From assembly GCA_003254905.1 (NCBI GenBank), contig QANU01057090.1, positions 164,398-228,397 of the forward strand: a stretch of 64,000 nt of DNA, given 5' to 3'. A program made the position numbers and the translations under genes. Numbering within the stretch: position 1 is the stretch's first letter; the number at the start of each line of letters is the position of its first letter. Positions 11,945 to 25,400 of the stretch are shown here, piece by piece. The stretch comes from Nissolia schottii (taxonomy: Eukaryota; Streptophyta; Magnoliopsida; Fabales; Fabaceae). The notes under the pieces are model-generated. The model was not told the origin of the DNA. It saw only the letters and a program-made list of their open reading frames with translations, and did no database searches.

Positions 11945-13160
11945 CCAATCATTTACACACATGTAGACTTAAAATTCCTTAAAATAAAACTCGTACACCA
12001 CATATTAGACGAAAGTATTCAATAGAGGGGTAATGACATTTATGTGACCTCTTTGCATTTTTATAGTTATAGTATAAGTTATATAATAAAATATGGCTTG
12101 AGACACAAAATTACAATTGTATGGCGACCTTGACGTGCGGAGCAACCGGGGAAGGACACGCGGCACGGCCTCTGAAATCGGTGGCAGGGAGGGCGATTTC
12201 AGAGCTGCGTGTTGTCACCGCGCCGTCCCGAGGCAGAGCTCACCTGTTTCTTCATTCCTCTTCACTTCTCCTCTCCATCTATATTTACTGGTCCCCCCTT
12301 CCCCTTCCTCCTCATCCCCACTTCTCCGAAAATCCTCCTCCAATTCTGCTTGCTTTCCCTTTTGTTTTGGCTAAATAGCGCTGCCTGCTGTAAGAGAAAC
12401 ACATGGAAAAGCCAAGAACACTATGAGAATGAAAAGCAACCGCATCCATCGTCCCCAGAAAAGTTCCAAATTCTCAAAAGACACGCAACTGAATTAGAAT
12501 CACACAAGCACTTTTCCATTATGTAAATGACATATTTGGCCTTGCCCCCCATTTCTGCTTGTTTTCATTTTTCTTTTTTTTTTTCTTCCATTATAAATTT
12601 TCACATACTTCTATTTTATGCTGATATAATTTTATGAGCTTTATGTACATAATTTTTTTTTTTTGCTTTTAACTTGTAGTTTTAATTTATTTTTCTTACC
12701 GTTAAATTATTAATTTTTTCATTTCAAACCGGTTGTAACGATGACACTGTGAATTTAATATCTATAGTTTAAAAGGAAAAACCTAACCTTAACCTGGCTA
12801 ATAATATATGGCAATTAAATAATTTTTATTTTTTTACTCTGAAACCGCCACAATATATGATAATTTCAAAGCCTGAAATCTTCATACTGTATGATGATTG
12901 TCATATATTATGGTGATTTCAAGACATGTCTTTCAAAAAAAATTAATTTTTATCTGAAATCACCATCTGAGTGCCAATTTCAGATTAAAAAAAAATTAAA
13001 TTTAAATTTTTCTAAAATTACCACAGAGAATGACGATTTCAAAAAATCTGTCCATACATTTATAATTTTTTTCCTGCCACCATATTATAGAACTTAAAAA
13101 AAGTTAGCTGTCATATATATGTAAAAAATCCTCCAATAGAAGAAGACTCGGTTCAAGTTC
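11945..13160. other. Insertion in the H4-2 downstream flank, with hairpin repeats
   Basis: Blocks on either side (11880-11944 and about 13165-13215) align with nearly adjacent blocks downstream of H4-3 (19121-19178 and 19240-19300), so about 1.2 kb is extra here. It holds a GC-richer patch (12117-12400, only low-complexity ORFs). It also holds a series of hairpins built on CTGAAATCG/CGATTTCAG, for example 12170-12204 and 12952-12985. No clear terminal inverted repeats or target duplication were found, so the insertion class is unknown. Confidence 0.5.
12170..12204. repeat. Perfect 11-bp stem hairpin, CTCTGAAATCG/CGATTTCAGAG
   Basis: The arms at 12170-12180 and 12194-12204 are exact reverse complements around a 13-nt G-rich loop. 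Similar GAAATC/GATTTC pairs recur at 12840-12935, 12952-12985 and 13010-13045, so this belongs to a local hairpin family rather than being a lone palindrome. Confidence 0.65.
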
Positions 13161-13603
13161 AACTGGCACATCCAACCAAAACCCAAATTTTCAAATGCGC
13201 CAAATCACAATCATCTGCCATCGATCTTGAAACAGACTAGTCAGGCTAGCTTGTCCATAAAAGCCGAAGCGGGTACTCGATACCTTAAAACAAGTTTCGT
13301 GTCACAGAAACCCCCAGTCAATGGCATTTGGAGGAGTGAATTCGTGAAGCTCACAGCGAACACATTGAGCGATAAAACATTCGAAAAAAACAAATGTAGT
13401 GATTAAAAAAAATAAAAAATAAAGATAATACTGGAGTTAAGCAATAATCATTCATAGCCAAACAGTAAGAAGCATTGCATCGTTGAGATTTAAGGAGCTA
13501 CGATTTGATATCAACAAACCCCAAAAAAAAAAAAAAAGATAAATCCAAATCCCTGGATTACAGAAAGTCCAATTGAAATTCATAACCCTAGAACCCTAAT
13601 TTT

Positions 13604-13933
<330 letters not shown>

Positions 13934-14025
13934 CTACCTCTTACTGTGGGGAAATTGGGGTAAATGCGAGAAGCCTTGGAGGGTGTGATAGCGAGTTGTT
14001 TGAGTGAGAGACAAGAAGGGGATCT

Positions 14026-14140
14026 GGGGTTTATATTAGATAAGATAATGGACTTGGTGCCGTTGGATTGAGTGTCTATCCGCGTGAGTGAATTATTTTG
14101 AGATATTCACCGTTGGATTAGAAATTCTTTTGTGATTGGA
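14026..14140 (-). promoter_or_regulatory. H4-2 promoter with octamer, paired nonamers, CCAAT and TATA
   Basis: Read on the minus strand from distal to proximal: CCAATCACA (14131-14139), AATCCAACG (14111-14119), TCACGCGGAT (14078-14087, containing the octamer core CGCGGAT), AATCCAACG (14061-14069), and TATAAACCCC (14026-14035). This is the best match of the three genes to the plant histone octamer/nonamer module. It predicts S-phase expression. Confidence 0.8.
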
Positions 14141-14144
14141 CAAG

Positions 14145-15415
14145 ACTCAAGATCGAGGATTATGAAGCAAATTAAATTTTCAACCGGTGGATATGGCGCT
14201 AGCCAAAAATTTTGGTGCAAATTAATATTGATGTTGTGCGCGGAAAATAATTTCGTTTGTAAACCGCAGACCGGCCCCTATGGTTTGACCAACAAATCTT
14301 CCTATGAGAATAAACTCTCATAATGCTATTTTTTCACACTAGTTTAAGTATTTATTTAAAGGTGAGTCATCAACAGCACTATCTGGTAATTGAAATTTTA
14401 CTCCCGCTTAACAGCACTATTTAAAAAATAATAATATGAGAGGAGTGAGTTATTAAATTCAGTGAATAATATAATCACACAATTTATATAAGACATAAAT
14501 AAATATAAAATTTACAATGCAATAAATACTGATAATAATAATAATAATTTTAAAACTTTTGAATATTTAAAAAAATATTTGCTTTAGAGTTTTGCTCGAG
14601 ATTTACAATATACTTAAAATTTAACTATCTAAATCTCAAGGTATATGTCTCACAGTATGTTATCTGTCTAGACGTCATGGTATACCTATAACTTATAAGA
14701 TATCAAGGTCAACATAAATTATTGTCGACATACAATTATAATTTAGATACTTCAGTCACATTTTTTTTATCATTATGATAATTTTCAACAATCATAATAC
14801 TTGTCATGCAACACATGTAGTGTTTTACTTACTATCAAATAGTCTCACGCGTAGATAAAAGAATTTTATGAGCTCATAAATATTTTTAAAATGACCTTCC
14901 TTTGACATTCTAAAATATTTTCTGATAATATCCTCACAAAGGTATATCATAAACTTTGCACATAATAAAATGTCATTCATAAAAATAATTATTAATAATC
15001 GTTAAAATAAACCATGAAAAACCACCACACAATTGGAATCACCGAAACTCTGATGTTGTTACCCAATAACTCTTGTTGAACTTGCTCTTCGTCCCCGATT
15101 CAAAATATCTTGCTTATATTTTTCTCTCATTTCTCACTCACTTACACAAACAACACAAGGGACAAAGATTTAATCTCAAGACACTTCATTCATTTATTGG
15201 ATTCATTTTTTTGGTTCGTAAGCCTAGTCAAGCCACAATGTGTAATAAAACACAAATGCATGCATGGCAATTTTTGTTTTTTGTGCAATGTATGTGTTCA
15301 ATTGTCAAAGATATATAAGAACTTCCTTCATGCTTTGTCACTTTGTCTGATTAGTACATTCACGTTGCAAATATAAAAGAAGCAAGAGGTATGTAAAGCC
15401 TATAGGTAGGAAAAA
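14145..15415. other. AT-rich intergenic DNA, no gene seen
   Basis: Only short ORFs are present, with no domain. It includes a small (AAT)n run near 14530. No RNA gene or repeat with defined ends was recognised. Confidence 0.45.
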
Positions 15416-15419
15416 AAAT

Positions 15420-15560
15420 GTGTTATTTCATGCAACAAAAAAAAATATGATGCATGTAGAAAAGAATAGAAAATATAGAAATTTGTCATTTTATGCGAAA
15501 AAATTTATGGTGCATGTAGAAAAGAATAGAATATATAGAAATTTGTCATTTCATGAGAAA
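15420..15560. repeat. 60-bp tandem repeat, about 2.3 copies
   Basis: TGCATGTAGAAAAGAATAGA occurs at 15451 and 15511, followed both times by ATATAGAAATTTGTCATTT. A partial copy precedes them (TGTTATTTCATGC near 15421). It is non-coding. Confidence 0.7.
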
Positions 15561-15599
15561 ATGGTTATAAAGTTAAATTTTGTCTGATCATGATTTTCA

Positions 15600-17700
15600 C
15601 ATTTTAGACATACCATTAAAGAGTATTATATATTTTTCAATCAACAACTATTCATTGTCATGTTTGGTTGAAATAATAGACATGTATTGAGTCAAATGTG
15701 ATGTCGTTCGTGGTCATAAGGCCCAATAGCTACATAAGTAGAATTAAGAAAAAAAATGAACTTATTTAATTGGTGTAATCATTAACGTGATGTATGTGAA
15801 TGTAAAAGAACAGTTGATTTATTCAATTGGTGTCACTAATTAGCATAATATGAAGGAAAAACTACATATATTGCATAATACTAGATACTATATAGCATGA
15901 TATAAATGAAATACTAGATAACATAATACTAGATAGTATAATTTATTTTAAAGAAAATACTAGATAGCCTAATATAAATATATAGTGTCCGTAATTTATT
16001 GGGTAGAATATAAGTAACAAAATAATAATAACTAATGAAGAATTTAAAAAAATAAAAGCATAACTAATTAAGATAAGTTCTTAAAGTTTTAGGGTATTAT
16101 AGTTAGATTGAATTAGAGAGGGTAAAGTTGCACTTTCAAATTTTAATGAGGGTAAATTTATCTTTTTAACTATTTAAAGACATTACTTTTCATGGAAATA
16201 TAACATTCTCATGGAGGAAGGCGGGATTAGAGATGGGGAAAGTTGGTGTGATCGACACACAAGGGATAATATCCTCCATGCAAGCCTCTAATCGCAATTT
16301 GCTAATTTACGTAAAAATGTGGTTATTTAGTAAAAGAATTAAATAACTTAATTAAAATTCGCAAATATTCAATAAGCCTGAAATACAATAATAAAAATAT
16401 TTATATAAATATATAACATAGCGTCTAACTGTGTGTGTGACACTTGAACACTCTAAACCTTAATAAAACATAAAATAGCTCCATGACACATCAAAACACC
16501 ACAATTCTAGTATGCAATCAAATAATAATTTATAAAACTAAACAACCCCAAAAACGTAGTGAAATGGCTAACCTAGGTGGTCTCATTAGGAAGTACAAAC
16601 AATTCGATTATATTTTATTTAAATAAAATAAATGGGGGGTTAAATAGTTATCACAAATAAAATAAAATATACATAATAAAAGGGAAAATACCATGCATAC
16701 GGTTCTTTATAGATTAGGGATTAATTATCATTTGTTACACAAATAAATATTCATAAAATGGGTTGTTGTTTATTAGCTAGAAATATTCAACTAACATGCA
16801 ATTCATCTAAGAGATCACGATTGCATTCTCCTATGAATTAACTAGTACAAGCGTTAATAACCAAGATCTCAATTACAACTATCTTTGTTAATTTCTTAAC
16901 CATTTGCATAACTTAATGTAATCAAATTAATCCCTAATTCCCTTTATTAGCTTCGATAATTCTCATTGACCAACTTGAATTACCATTCCTAGCAAATCCT
17001 AATTTAATAAATCACACGATCGTCAAGATTCATCCATTTAAAATTAATCATAACTAATAACATGTGATTACTATGTTATCGATTAGAAAAAGAAGGAGAG
17101 AGAATTCTGAATGATACATTAAGCACAAAAGTTTCAAATCAATCTTAATCCTACAAATACTGCATGCGGTATTAGGAAACTAATCCTTCATGGATGGAGA
17201 ATACAAACTCATAAATTAAATAAAGAGAGTAAAAAATAAACAGAGAATTAAAATTAAAAAAATTGAATAAATTAAACGGTAGAAAATACTTGAATTCGCG
17301 ATCAATTGAGAGCTTGCGTGTCAATACGAAAGCACCAATAATTCTTAAAGAACTAACAACTAAGCATTACTAACATAACCCTAAAGTGTTGAAAATAAAA
17401 TAAAAACTGCAAAAGAAAAACGATGGAGACAGATTATGAGGTGATGCGTGAAGATGTCATTTCTTATTCACCCTAAGTCTATTTATAACCCCAAGGTGCA
17501 CCAAAATAGGATTTCGGTATGCATTAGGTCAAAAAATACTATCGGGATCGCGTTGTAACGATGTGGACGCGCTGCAACGACATAGAACTAAAGCAGTGTT
17601 GCCGCAACGTGGAAGTGTTGTAGTGACACAGAGAATTTCAGCATTGCAGTAGTCTTGCGAGATATTTCTTCCACTCCACACACACATACATACATACATA
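15600..17700. other. AT-rich intergenic DNA, no gene seen
   Basis: No coding frame was found. TACTAGATA-type words repeat irregularly between 15880 and 15970. The stretch 16430-17690 contains transitions between AT-rich and CG-containing sequence reminiscent of the non-coding parts of LTR elements. No LTR pair, primer site or protein domain was seen, so no element is called. Confidence 0.4.
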
Positions 17701-17701
17701 C

Positions 17702-18375
17702 ACATGGTTATCAAAATCGAGAGTTTAAGTAAACTCGTGGAGCCTCCGTAAACTCGTACGAGTTTACCTATTATTAAAAAAAATATTTTAAAAACTATTA
17801 TGATACAAAAATATATTTAATAAAACTTGAAATTCATAAATACTTTTAACTCCATAACAAAGCACAAATAAAGATGAAATATATGAGTTTGAAGTCCAAT
17901 TCATACATAATACATAATACATATGTTTGAACCAGAACACATTCTCCTTCACATAAACTTAATGACAAGCAAAATCTATCAACACAGATAGCGATGCAGA
18001 GGCCACGCACCTTGGTAGGAAAGATCTTTGAGCAAAAGGTGAAATACATACAGTGTATTAGCGACGGAGCACGACGGAGGAGCACAACGGAGCACGATGC
18101 CACGACGAAGCACGATTGCAGGCGCAACTGTGAATGGTAACTCTGAAACACTAAACAACCTAAAACTAAAACTTAGAGACGTGCAAAACGATGACATCGT
18201 TTTGCTTGTTTTGTCCTTAAAAAAAAACACAATTTGGTAACTCGTGAACTCGGTAGTAAACTCGCTATTTTATGCGAATTTACACGAGTTTACATGCGAG
18301 TTAGCTCGATTTTACTACCTTAGAACGTAAACTCGTATGAATTTACGAGTTAACACGTAATTTTGATAACCATGT
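17702..18375. mobile_element. 674-bp inverted-repeat element of the ACTCGTACGAGT family (copy 2)
   Basis: The ends are perfect 16-bp inverted repeats: ACATGGTTATCAAAAT at 17702-17717 and its reverse complement at 18360-18375. Subterminal regions on both sides carry many CTCGT/ACGAG words, including the palindrome ACTCGTACGAGT at 17752-17763. Internal DNA has repeated GAGCACGACGG-like words at 18068-18110 and an ACGATGACATCGT palindrome near 18190. No transposase is encoded. If the true ends are GGTTATC/GATAACC, the flanking ACATACACAT and ATGTACATAT agree at 7 of 10 positions, which would suit a Mutator-like target duplication. Confidence 0.7.
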
Positions 18376-18595
18376 ACATATATACACACACATGTATATA
18401 TGATATTTGTTGCTCGTATTAGCAAAAAGGCATTTCATGCCACTACAATTACCACAACAAAATACATGGGGCAATGAAAAAAAGAAAAATTCAACATAAA
18501 TGAACAAATGTTAGCATGAAGAATAAATTTAAATTCGAAACAATTCAATTAAGCCTTACACACAAGTGTAGTACCAATCCATTTAAAAAAAAGAG

Positions 18596-18760
18596 AGAGA
18601 AGGGAGAATTAAGTTCTCGCAAGTTTTTACAAGTCATTTTGTTTAAAAAAAAAAAAAAAAAGAAGGGAGAATTAAGTTCTCACAAGTTATCATAAGTTGT
18701 GTCGTTCTGTCACAAAAAAAAGGGGAGGGAGGGAATTAAGTTCTCACAAGATACAAGTTC
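18596..18760. repeat. Tandem repeat of 63-66 bp, three copies
   Basis: The core GAATTAAGTTCTC(A/G)CAAG recurs starting near 18602, 18665 and 18731. The copies are separated by A-rich runs of variable length. It is non-coding. Confidence 0.65.
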
Positions 18761-19522
18761 AGGAGGTCACAAGTCTGACAAAAGTCTCACAAATCTACAA
18801 AGAGCATTTCTATTAAGAAAACATATCCAAAATCAAGATACATGGGGGCTAAAAGAATTACACATTATTCTAAAAGAATTAATATTAAAAAACTGATAAG
18901 AGTATTTTACCATACACTTTTGATCCAAGACTAATACGATCCCTAACTGTGACCAAATTAGTGAGAGCCTTACAATCCATTATCGTTCGATAGAATCGCA
19001 CTCACTCTGAATCCAATTATCCAAGTGTTTCAACTTAATAGAAATATACAATATCCTCATTTATACATAGCCCAAGAAATAGATAAGCACATTTCACATC
19101 TACAAATAGTTTTGGTAGGCAGTACTACGATACAAGAACAAAGCTGATTCAAATGAATTTCATTTACAAATCATTCATGGTAGAAATCCCATCATATTAG
19201 TTGATAGCAACCGTAGCAAAAATCATGGCCAGGTTAAAACCAGAATAGCTTAAAACACCAGATTTACAAATTTGCGGAATCACAAGCACCTTTAATCGAT
19301 TTTGAATCAAAATAACCAGGCCGACACATTCCGATGAAAGCTGGAGCGCTAAAATCAAGTTCGCAAGTCATGACAATCAGAAGAAGCGAAATCGCCAAGT
19401 TGACAGCGAATCAACAAAGCTCCCTCCCCAAATCAACATTTCAAATAATATAATGAGAAATATTACAACGTTAAAGATTACCCCAAAACAGTTCCAGAAA
19501 CCTAAAAGAAATAAATTAATGT

Positions 19523-19861
<339 letters not shown>

Positions 19862-19950
19862 TTACTGTGGTCCGATTGGGGCAAAAGCGAGTGGTTTCGT
19901 ATAATGTGATGGAGAGGCGTTTGAGTGAGGGAGGAGGTCGGGGATCTGGG

Positions 19951-20064
19951 GGTTTATATAAAATATGAAAGAAGTACTTCATATCGTTGGATTGGGTGGT
20001 GATCCGTGTGACTGCAATATTTGCGTATATGCACCGTTGGATTAGAAATGGTTGATTGTGATTG
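19951..20064 (-). promoter_or_regulatory. H4-3 promoter with paired nonamers, octamer-like site and TATA
   Basis: Read on the minus strand: CCAATCACAA near 20055-20064, AATCCAACG (20035-20043), TCACACGGATC (20001-20011), AATCCAACG (19985-19993), TATATAAACC (19951-19960). The order and spacing match H4-2. The octamer core carries the same CACGGATC variant as H4-1. Confidence 0.75.
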
Positions 20065-20407
20065 GACTGGCGGGGATTATGAAGCGATTGAATTTTCACC
20101 TTGCGGGCTAGCCAAAATCTTTGGTGCAAATTGATATTGAGTGTGCGCGCGAAAACATTTGCGTTTGTACACATGGAAAAAATATTTACTGTGTTTGGGA
20201 ATGGAGGGAATCAGCTTTTAAAAAAAAAAAAAAAAAAACAGTTTTGAAGAATTTTCATGGTGTTTGGATAATTTGTCCCAAATAGTTTATATAATTTAAT
20301 TTGGATAATTAAAGTTGCTTTTGTTAGAAAAGGTTAAAGTAGAATTTGGGACATTATTTTTAAAAATGTTTTTTCTACAATACCCATAATGTTATTTTTT
20401 TTATTAA

Positions 20408-21040
20408 ACTGACTATAACTATCAAATATTATATAGCCCAAATAATTATTCCATATCTATTTTAGTAATTTATCATTCAAAAATAATTTTTTTCATACAA
20501 TCTAAACAAAATAGAGTATCTTAAAATTATTTTTTAGTCGAAATATTTAAACATAAATTAATTTTCATATAATCAATCATATTAAAAAATGATTGTTAAA
20601 ATAAATAATTATTAAAATAAGTTTGAAAGCATGCTTGGTAATCCATACAATAAAGACAATTTATTAAGTTTGGGTATAAAATGAAAAATAATTAAAAGTT
20701 GTTTTGCATAGTTGTCTTATGGGGAAAAAAACAAACACTACAACATTTTGGACACTAAGTTATAAAAAAGCTTTTGCTTTTTTTATTAAAAAAATATTGC
20801 TCTCATGCTTTTTACTAAAGAAACCCTAACTATTAATACAATATAATATAAATAATTATTTTATATTCTCTTTTAAAAATTTATTATAAAAAATAATTTT
20901 CTTCCTATAATCTAAACAAAACATATTATCTTAAAATCATTTTTTAGTTAAAGTATTCAAATATAAATTCATTATTATATAATCGATTACATTAAAAACG
21001 ATTGTTGAAATAAGTAATTATTGAAGTAAGTTTAATTTTT
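20408..21040. repeat. Diverged duplication of about 411-bp period
   Basis: TAATCTAAACAAAA followed by TATCTTAAAAT, then ATTTTTTAG, occurs near 20500 and again near 20909. Both are followed by the same order of AT-rich words ending in GATTGTT...AATAAGTAATTATT. The repeat is non-coding and AT-rich. The neighbouring TGTTTGGATAATTT words suggest a dispersed repeat. Confidence 0.55.
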
Positions 21041-21193
21041 CAACTTTTTCAGACACACTAATTTTTCAGTTCTTCCAGACACGCTTAGCTTTAAAGCTAT
21101 TGATTAGCACATTGTAGTGTAATTTTAATATAAAACAATAGAGTAAAATTTGAACCAATTCAAGTGATTTAACATTAGAATTTCATAACAAAG

Positions 21194-21988
21194 GAGCTCG
21201 TAGAAGCTATGGAATTATAGGCTATGATTGCTCAAGAAATATGGTTGAGCAGGAATAAGTTATGCTTTGAGATGAAATCAACACATCATCGTGCGGTGAT
21301 CAGTCAAGCAATTGAGGTGTTGGAAGCTTACAAGAAAGCTTTTGATCAGAATACTCCTCACACAATGAGACAACAAAGAAGTAAGGAAGAAGAGACATGG
21401 AAATCACCACCGGAAGATTTATGCAAGCTGAATATTGATGTTGCAGGCAAAGTTCTTGCAGCAACAACCTGCAGGATCAACGGGAGGAAGTAGTCTAAAG
21501 ATACAGAAGACTTGGTAGTTCGATGGGCTCTCTATTTGGCACTAGATTTGTGCTTGGCAGTGCGAAGGCACTTCAAGTTATGCCTAATCGTGTCTGTTCG
21601 GATCCCATTATTTTCACTAGAGAATAGCAAATTTGACTTCTCAATGCACTTATATAAGAAGTAAAATATTTCTTACTTTCTCCAAACTTAAGTTTGACAC
21701 TTTGAGACGAAGAAACAAACAGAACCCCTATCCTAATACTTTAACACCAATGTTTGGGATTGCAAGCAGTTAGGATCAGAGTTTATGGCTTCTCAATTTC
21801 ACCACATAAGAAAGGAGTCAAACATGGTGGCACATGTTATGGCAAAATATGCATGTAACTCTTTATTTAAATCATGTTTGGATTGTGGATGCACCTACTT
21901 GTCTTGCACCTCATGTTGCTAAGGATTGTAATAAATTTTTCTCTAGTAATTGAATAAAATCCTTCGTGCGTCCGAAATAAAAGTATTG
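21194..21988 (+). pseudogene. LINE-type RNase H domain relic, interrupted by a copia element
   Basis: An 89-codon open stretch (21224-21493) reads through EIWLSRNKLCFEMKS and then WKSPPEDLCKLNIDVAG, a typical entry into the RNase H-like domain of plant non-LTR retrotransposons. After frameshifts the blocks FHHIRKESNMVAHVMAKYAC and a short C-terminal tail follow near 21795-21960. Stops and frame changes make it inactive. The copia element at 21994 inserted into its 3' end. Confidence 0.65.
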
Positions 21989-21993
21989 GTTTC

Positions 21994-22217
21994 TAACAGA
22001 ATGAATAAGCACAAGCTTTTAAAGCTTGTTCTTTGTATAGAAAGAGTGTTAGTTAAGTTAGTTAATTGATGGTTAAGTTGGTTGTAATTAGTTAAGTTTG
22101 TTATTGTTAGTTAAGTAGATTGAGATACAAGCTAGTTCAAGAGACTTGTGTATATATTGAGCTTCATGCTCTAATTCAATTTGAGAATTCATTTTCCATT
22201 TCCTCTACATTTTATCA
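21994..22217 (+). repeat. 5' LTR (224 bp)
   Basis: It begins TAACAGAATGAATAAGCACA and ends TTTTATCA directly before the primer-binding site. It contains repeated GTTAAGT/GTTAGTTAAG words. It pairs with the 3' LTR at 26767-26990. Confidence 0.93.
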
Positions 22218-22225
22218 TGGTATCA
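22218..22225 (+). other. Primer-binding site (tRNA-iMet type)
   Basis: TGGTATCA abuts the 5' LTR and equals the first eight bases of the usual plant copia primer site complementary to initiator tRNA-Met. The following bases (TCACTG) diverge from the consensus, consistent with decay. Confidence 0.75.
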
Positions 22226-22453
22226 TCACTGTAAATATGCTTCCGCCTCTCTGCTCATATTCTTCCTGCTTCCATGGTTCTTTGAGCGTTTCATTCTTGA
22301 GGATTTCACAGGCAAGCAATTCCTCACCGCGAATGCTCAAAATTTTTGCCTTCAATCACTACAAGAATCTCTTGAGTTTTCACTAGGTGATTCGTTTATT
22401 TTGAATTCTCCATCTATGGTCCTCTCTGTTATGTCATTTCTATTCTGCCATTA

Positions 22454-25400
22454 ATGGCTGCACAAGATCCTCTTGTGATTCAAGTTCCTCCTGTTGATCC
22501 TGCTCAAGATCCATCCTCACCTTACTACTTGGGACCAAATGAAAATCCTTCATTGATTCTAATTTCTTCTCTCCTAAATAGGGTCAATTACCACAGCTGA
22601 CCGAGAGCTATACGGATGGCAATCCTCTCCAAAAACAAAGTCAAGTTTGTAGATGGAACCATTGCCATGCCTACATCATCATCTGCTCTCTTTGGCCAAT
22701 GGGAAAGATGCAATCATATGGTTCTTTTATGGCTGATATGTGTTGTTGAACATTCTATTATGTAGAGTGTTTTGTGGCTTGACAAAGCACACAAGGTATG
22801 GCGCGAGCTCAAAGAACGATTCTCACAAGGTGACTTACTCCGAATTGCTAATCTTTAAGAGGAGTTATCTGTTATGAGGTAAGGCGATCTCTCTGCTACT
22901 CAATTATTCACTGATCTTAAGGTTCTATGGGATGAATTGAATGTATTTCCCCTCTTCCATCCTGCAAATGCACTACTCCTTGTGATTGTGGTACTTTTGA
23001 TGAAATCAAGAAGCAGCTTGAAGCTGATAGAGCCATCAAATTTATCAAGGGATTGAATGATTCATGCCAAATGGTGAAATCTCAGGTCCTGCTTATGGAA
23101 CCTTTGCCTGCTCTTAATCGAATTTTTTTCCCTTGTCTTGCAACATGAAAGACAATTGAACTATGAATCTAGTTCCAAAGCCATGATGAACTTTGCTCCT
23201 ATAGTTTAACACTCTACTTCTACTGCAACAAATTCACAGAAACCATCCAAGGAGCAAGGCAAATCAAAGAAGAACTCAAACAAATGTACTTTCTGTGATT
23301 ATTTCGGGCACACGATTGATGAATGCCATAAGAAGCATGGTTATCCCCTAGTTATAAGCCCAAGAAGGCTGTCAATGTTGCTGTTGTTGATGACCAACTC
23401 TCTGAGCAGACTCAATCATAGTCTTCTTCTTTTAGCTTTACTGTAGAACAATATCAAAGCCTTCTTACTTTGATTCAACAGCCTCGACAAGGCTCAACAG
23501 CATCACAAATTCATTTTGCTCAGGCAAATAATGCCTCTTCCAAATTACTTCAAAGTAAAATCAGGTACAGGACTTTGGATACTTGATTCAGGAGCAACTG
23601 ATCACATATGTTGTTCTAGCAATTATTTTTAGTCTTATAGGACAATTGATCCACCAATTCCCATTTTTCTTTCAAATGGCCAAGTTGTTACAGCACAACA
23701 TGCAGGAACTATCATTTTCAATGGCAATTTCTACTTGACAAATGTTCTTTACTTGCCTAATTTCAATTTCAACCTTATTGCAATTTCCAAGCCTTGTCAT
23801 AATCTGGAATGTCATCTCACTATGTTCCATGATCAATGCATCATACAGGACAATCACAACTTGAAGAAGATTGGAGTTGCTAAAGCTAATCGGGCTTTAT
23901 GTTTTAGAGACTCCTACTCTTTGTAATCCATTAGAAAATATTTCTAATCATGTTAATAATGTTGCTGTCAATACTGTTTCTGCAGCAAATTTTCATCTTT
24001 GGCATTACAGAATTGGCCATGTACCATCTAAAATTTTGCAACTAATACATAATAGCAATTCTCTCATCAATGCTTTTGATGTTTCCTTTCCTTGTGATAT
24101 TTGCCATTATGCTAAGTAAAAGTTTTTGCCTTATCCAACTAGCAATTCAATTTCTGTTGCTCCTTTTGAGTTGGTGCATGTGGATATATGGGGACCTGTA
24201 TCTGCTCTTTTTATTCAAGGGCACAAGCATTTTCTCACCATTGTTGATGATTATAACAGGCACACTTAGACATTTTTCCTTAAGTCCAAAACTGAGGTTG
24301 CTTCCTCCCTCAAACAATTCATTAATGCTGCTGAAAATCAATTCAGCACCAAAGTTAAGAAGGTGAGATCTGACAATGGACCTGAATTTTTGCTCAGAGA
24401 TTTCTATGCCTCAAAGGGCATTATTCATCACACTAGCTGCACTGAGACACCATAGCAAAATTCCATTGTTAAGAACAAACATAAACATCTCTTAAATGTC
24501 ACAAGATCACTCTTTTTTCAAGCCAATTTACCTCACTGCTTTTGGTCGTTTGCTGTTGCTTGTGCAACTTTCTTAATCAATAGGTTGCCTACTAAATCCC
24601 TCCATGATTCCGCCCCATATACTCTCCTATTTTCTAAGGATCCTGATTTTTCCTGTCTAAAAATTTTTGGTTGCGTAGCTTTTGCAATAACATTGCATAG
24701 AAATAAGACAAAATTAGACAAGAGAGCTAGGAAATGCATTTTCTTGGGTTACAAATTTGGTAGAAAGGGCTTTCTCTTGTTTGATCTTCATTGCAGGGAA
24801 ATTTTTCTCAGTAGAAATGTGATGTTTTGTGAATATTCCCATATCATGCCATTACTGGAAATTCAGATGTTCAATTTACTTGCATCTTGCCTCCGATTAC
24901 TGAAGATTTAGTTGAGGTTACCTCAATTGCACAAGCACATCCACCTGCTACTATTCCTACAGTGGTTGAAGATAATTCCCAGGCTTAAGGGGTCAACTTG
25001 CCAATTAGAAAATCAACAAGGCCTAAAAATGCTTCTACTTAGTTGAAGAATTATTATTGCAATTTGTTAACAGGAAACTCATCCTTTCTTATAACATTTG
25101 ATCATCCCATTCAATCTGTTCTTTCTTATGATTTGCTAGGCCCTTCTCATAAGCATTACACTCTCAATCTCTCCTCTGTCATTGAACCTACGTGTTATTC
25201 TAAAGCAATTAAGCATGCCTGTTGGAAGGTAGCCATGGCTGCTGAAATATTAGCATTGTAGCAGAACTGCACTTGGGAATTAGTGGATTTACCTGAAGGA
25301 AAAATTCCCATAGGATGCAAATGGGGTCTACAAAATTAAACTCAAAGCAGATGGCAACATTGAGAGATACAAGGCAAGATTGGTAGCCAAAGGATACACA

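Noticed and set aside
12117-12526. Overlapping 85-105 codon ORFs in a GC-richer patch
   Set aside because: Ser/Pro/Leu-rich low-complexity frames overlapping a perfect hairpin; no domain.
16430-17690. Possible LTR-element interior
   Set aside because: Composition is suggestive, but no LTR pair, primer site, target duplication or protein domain was found.
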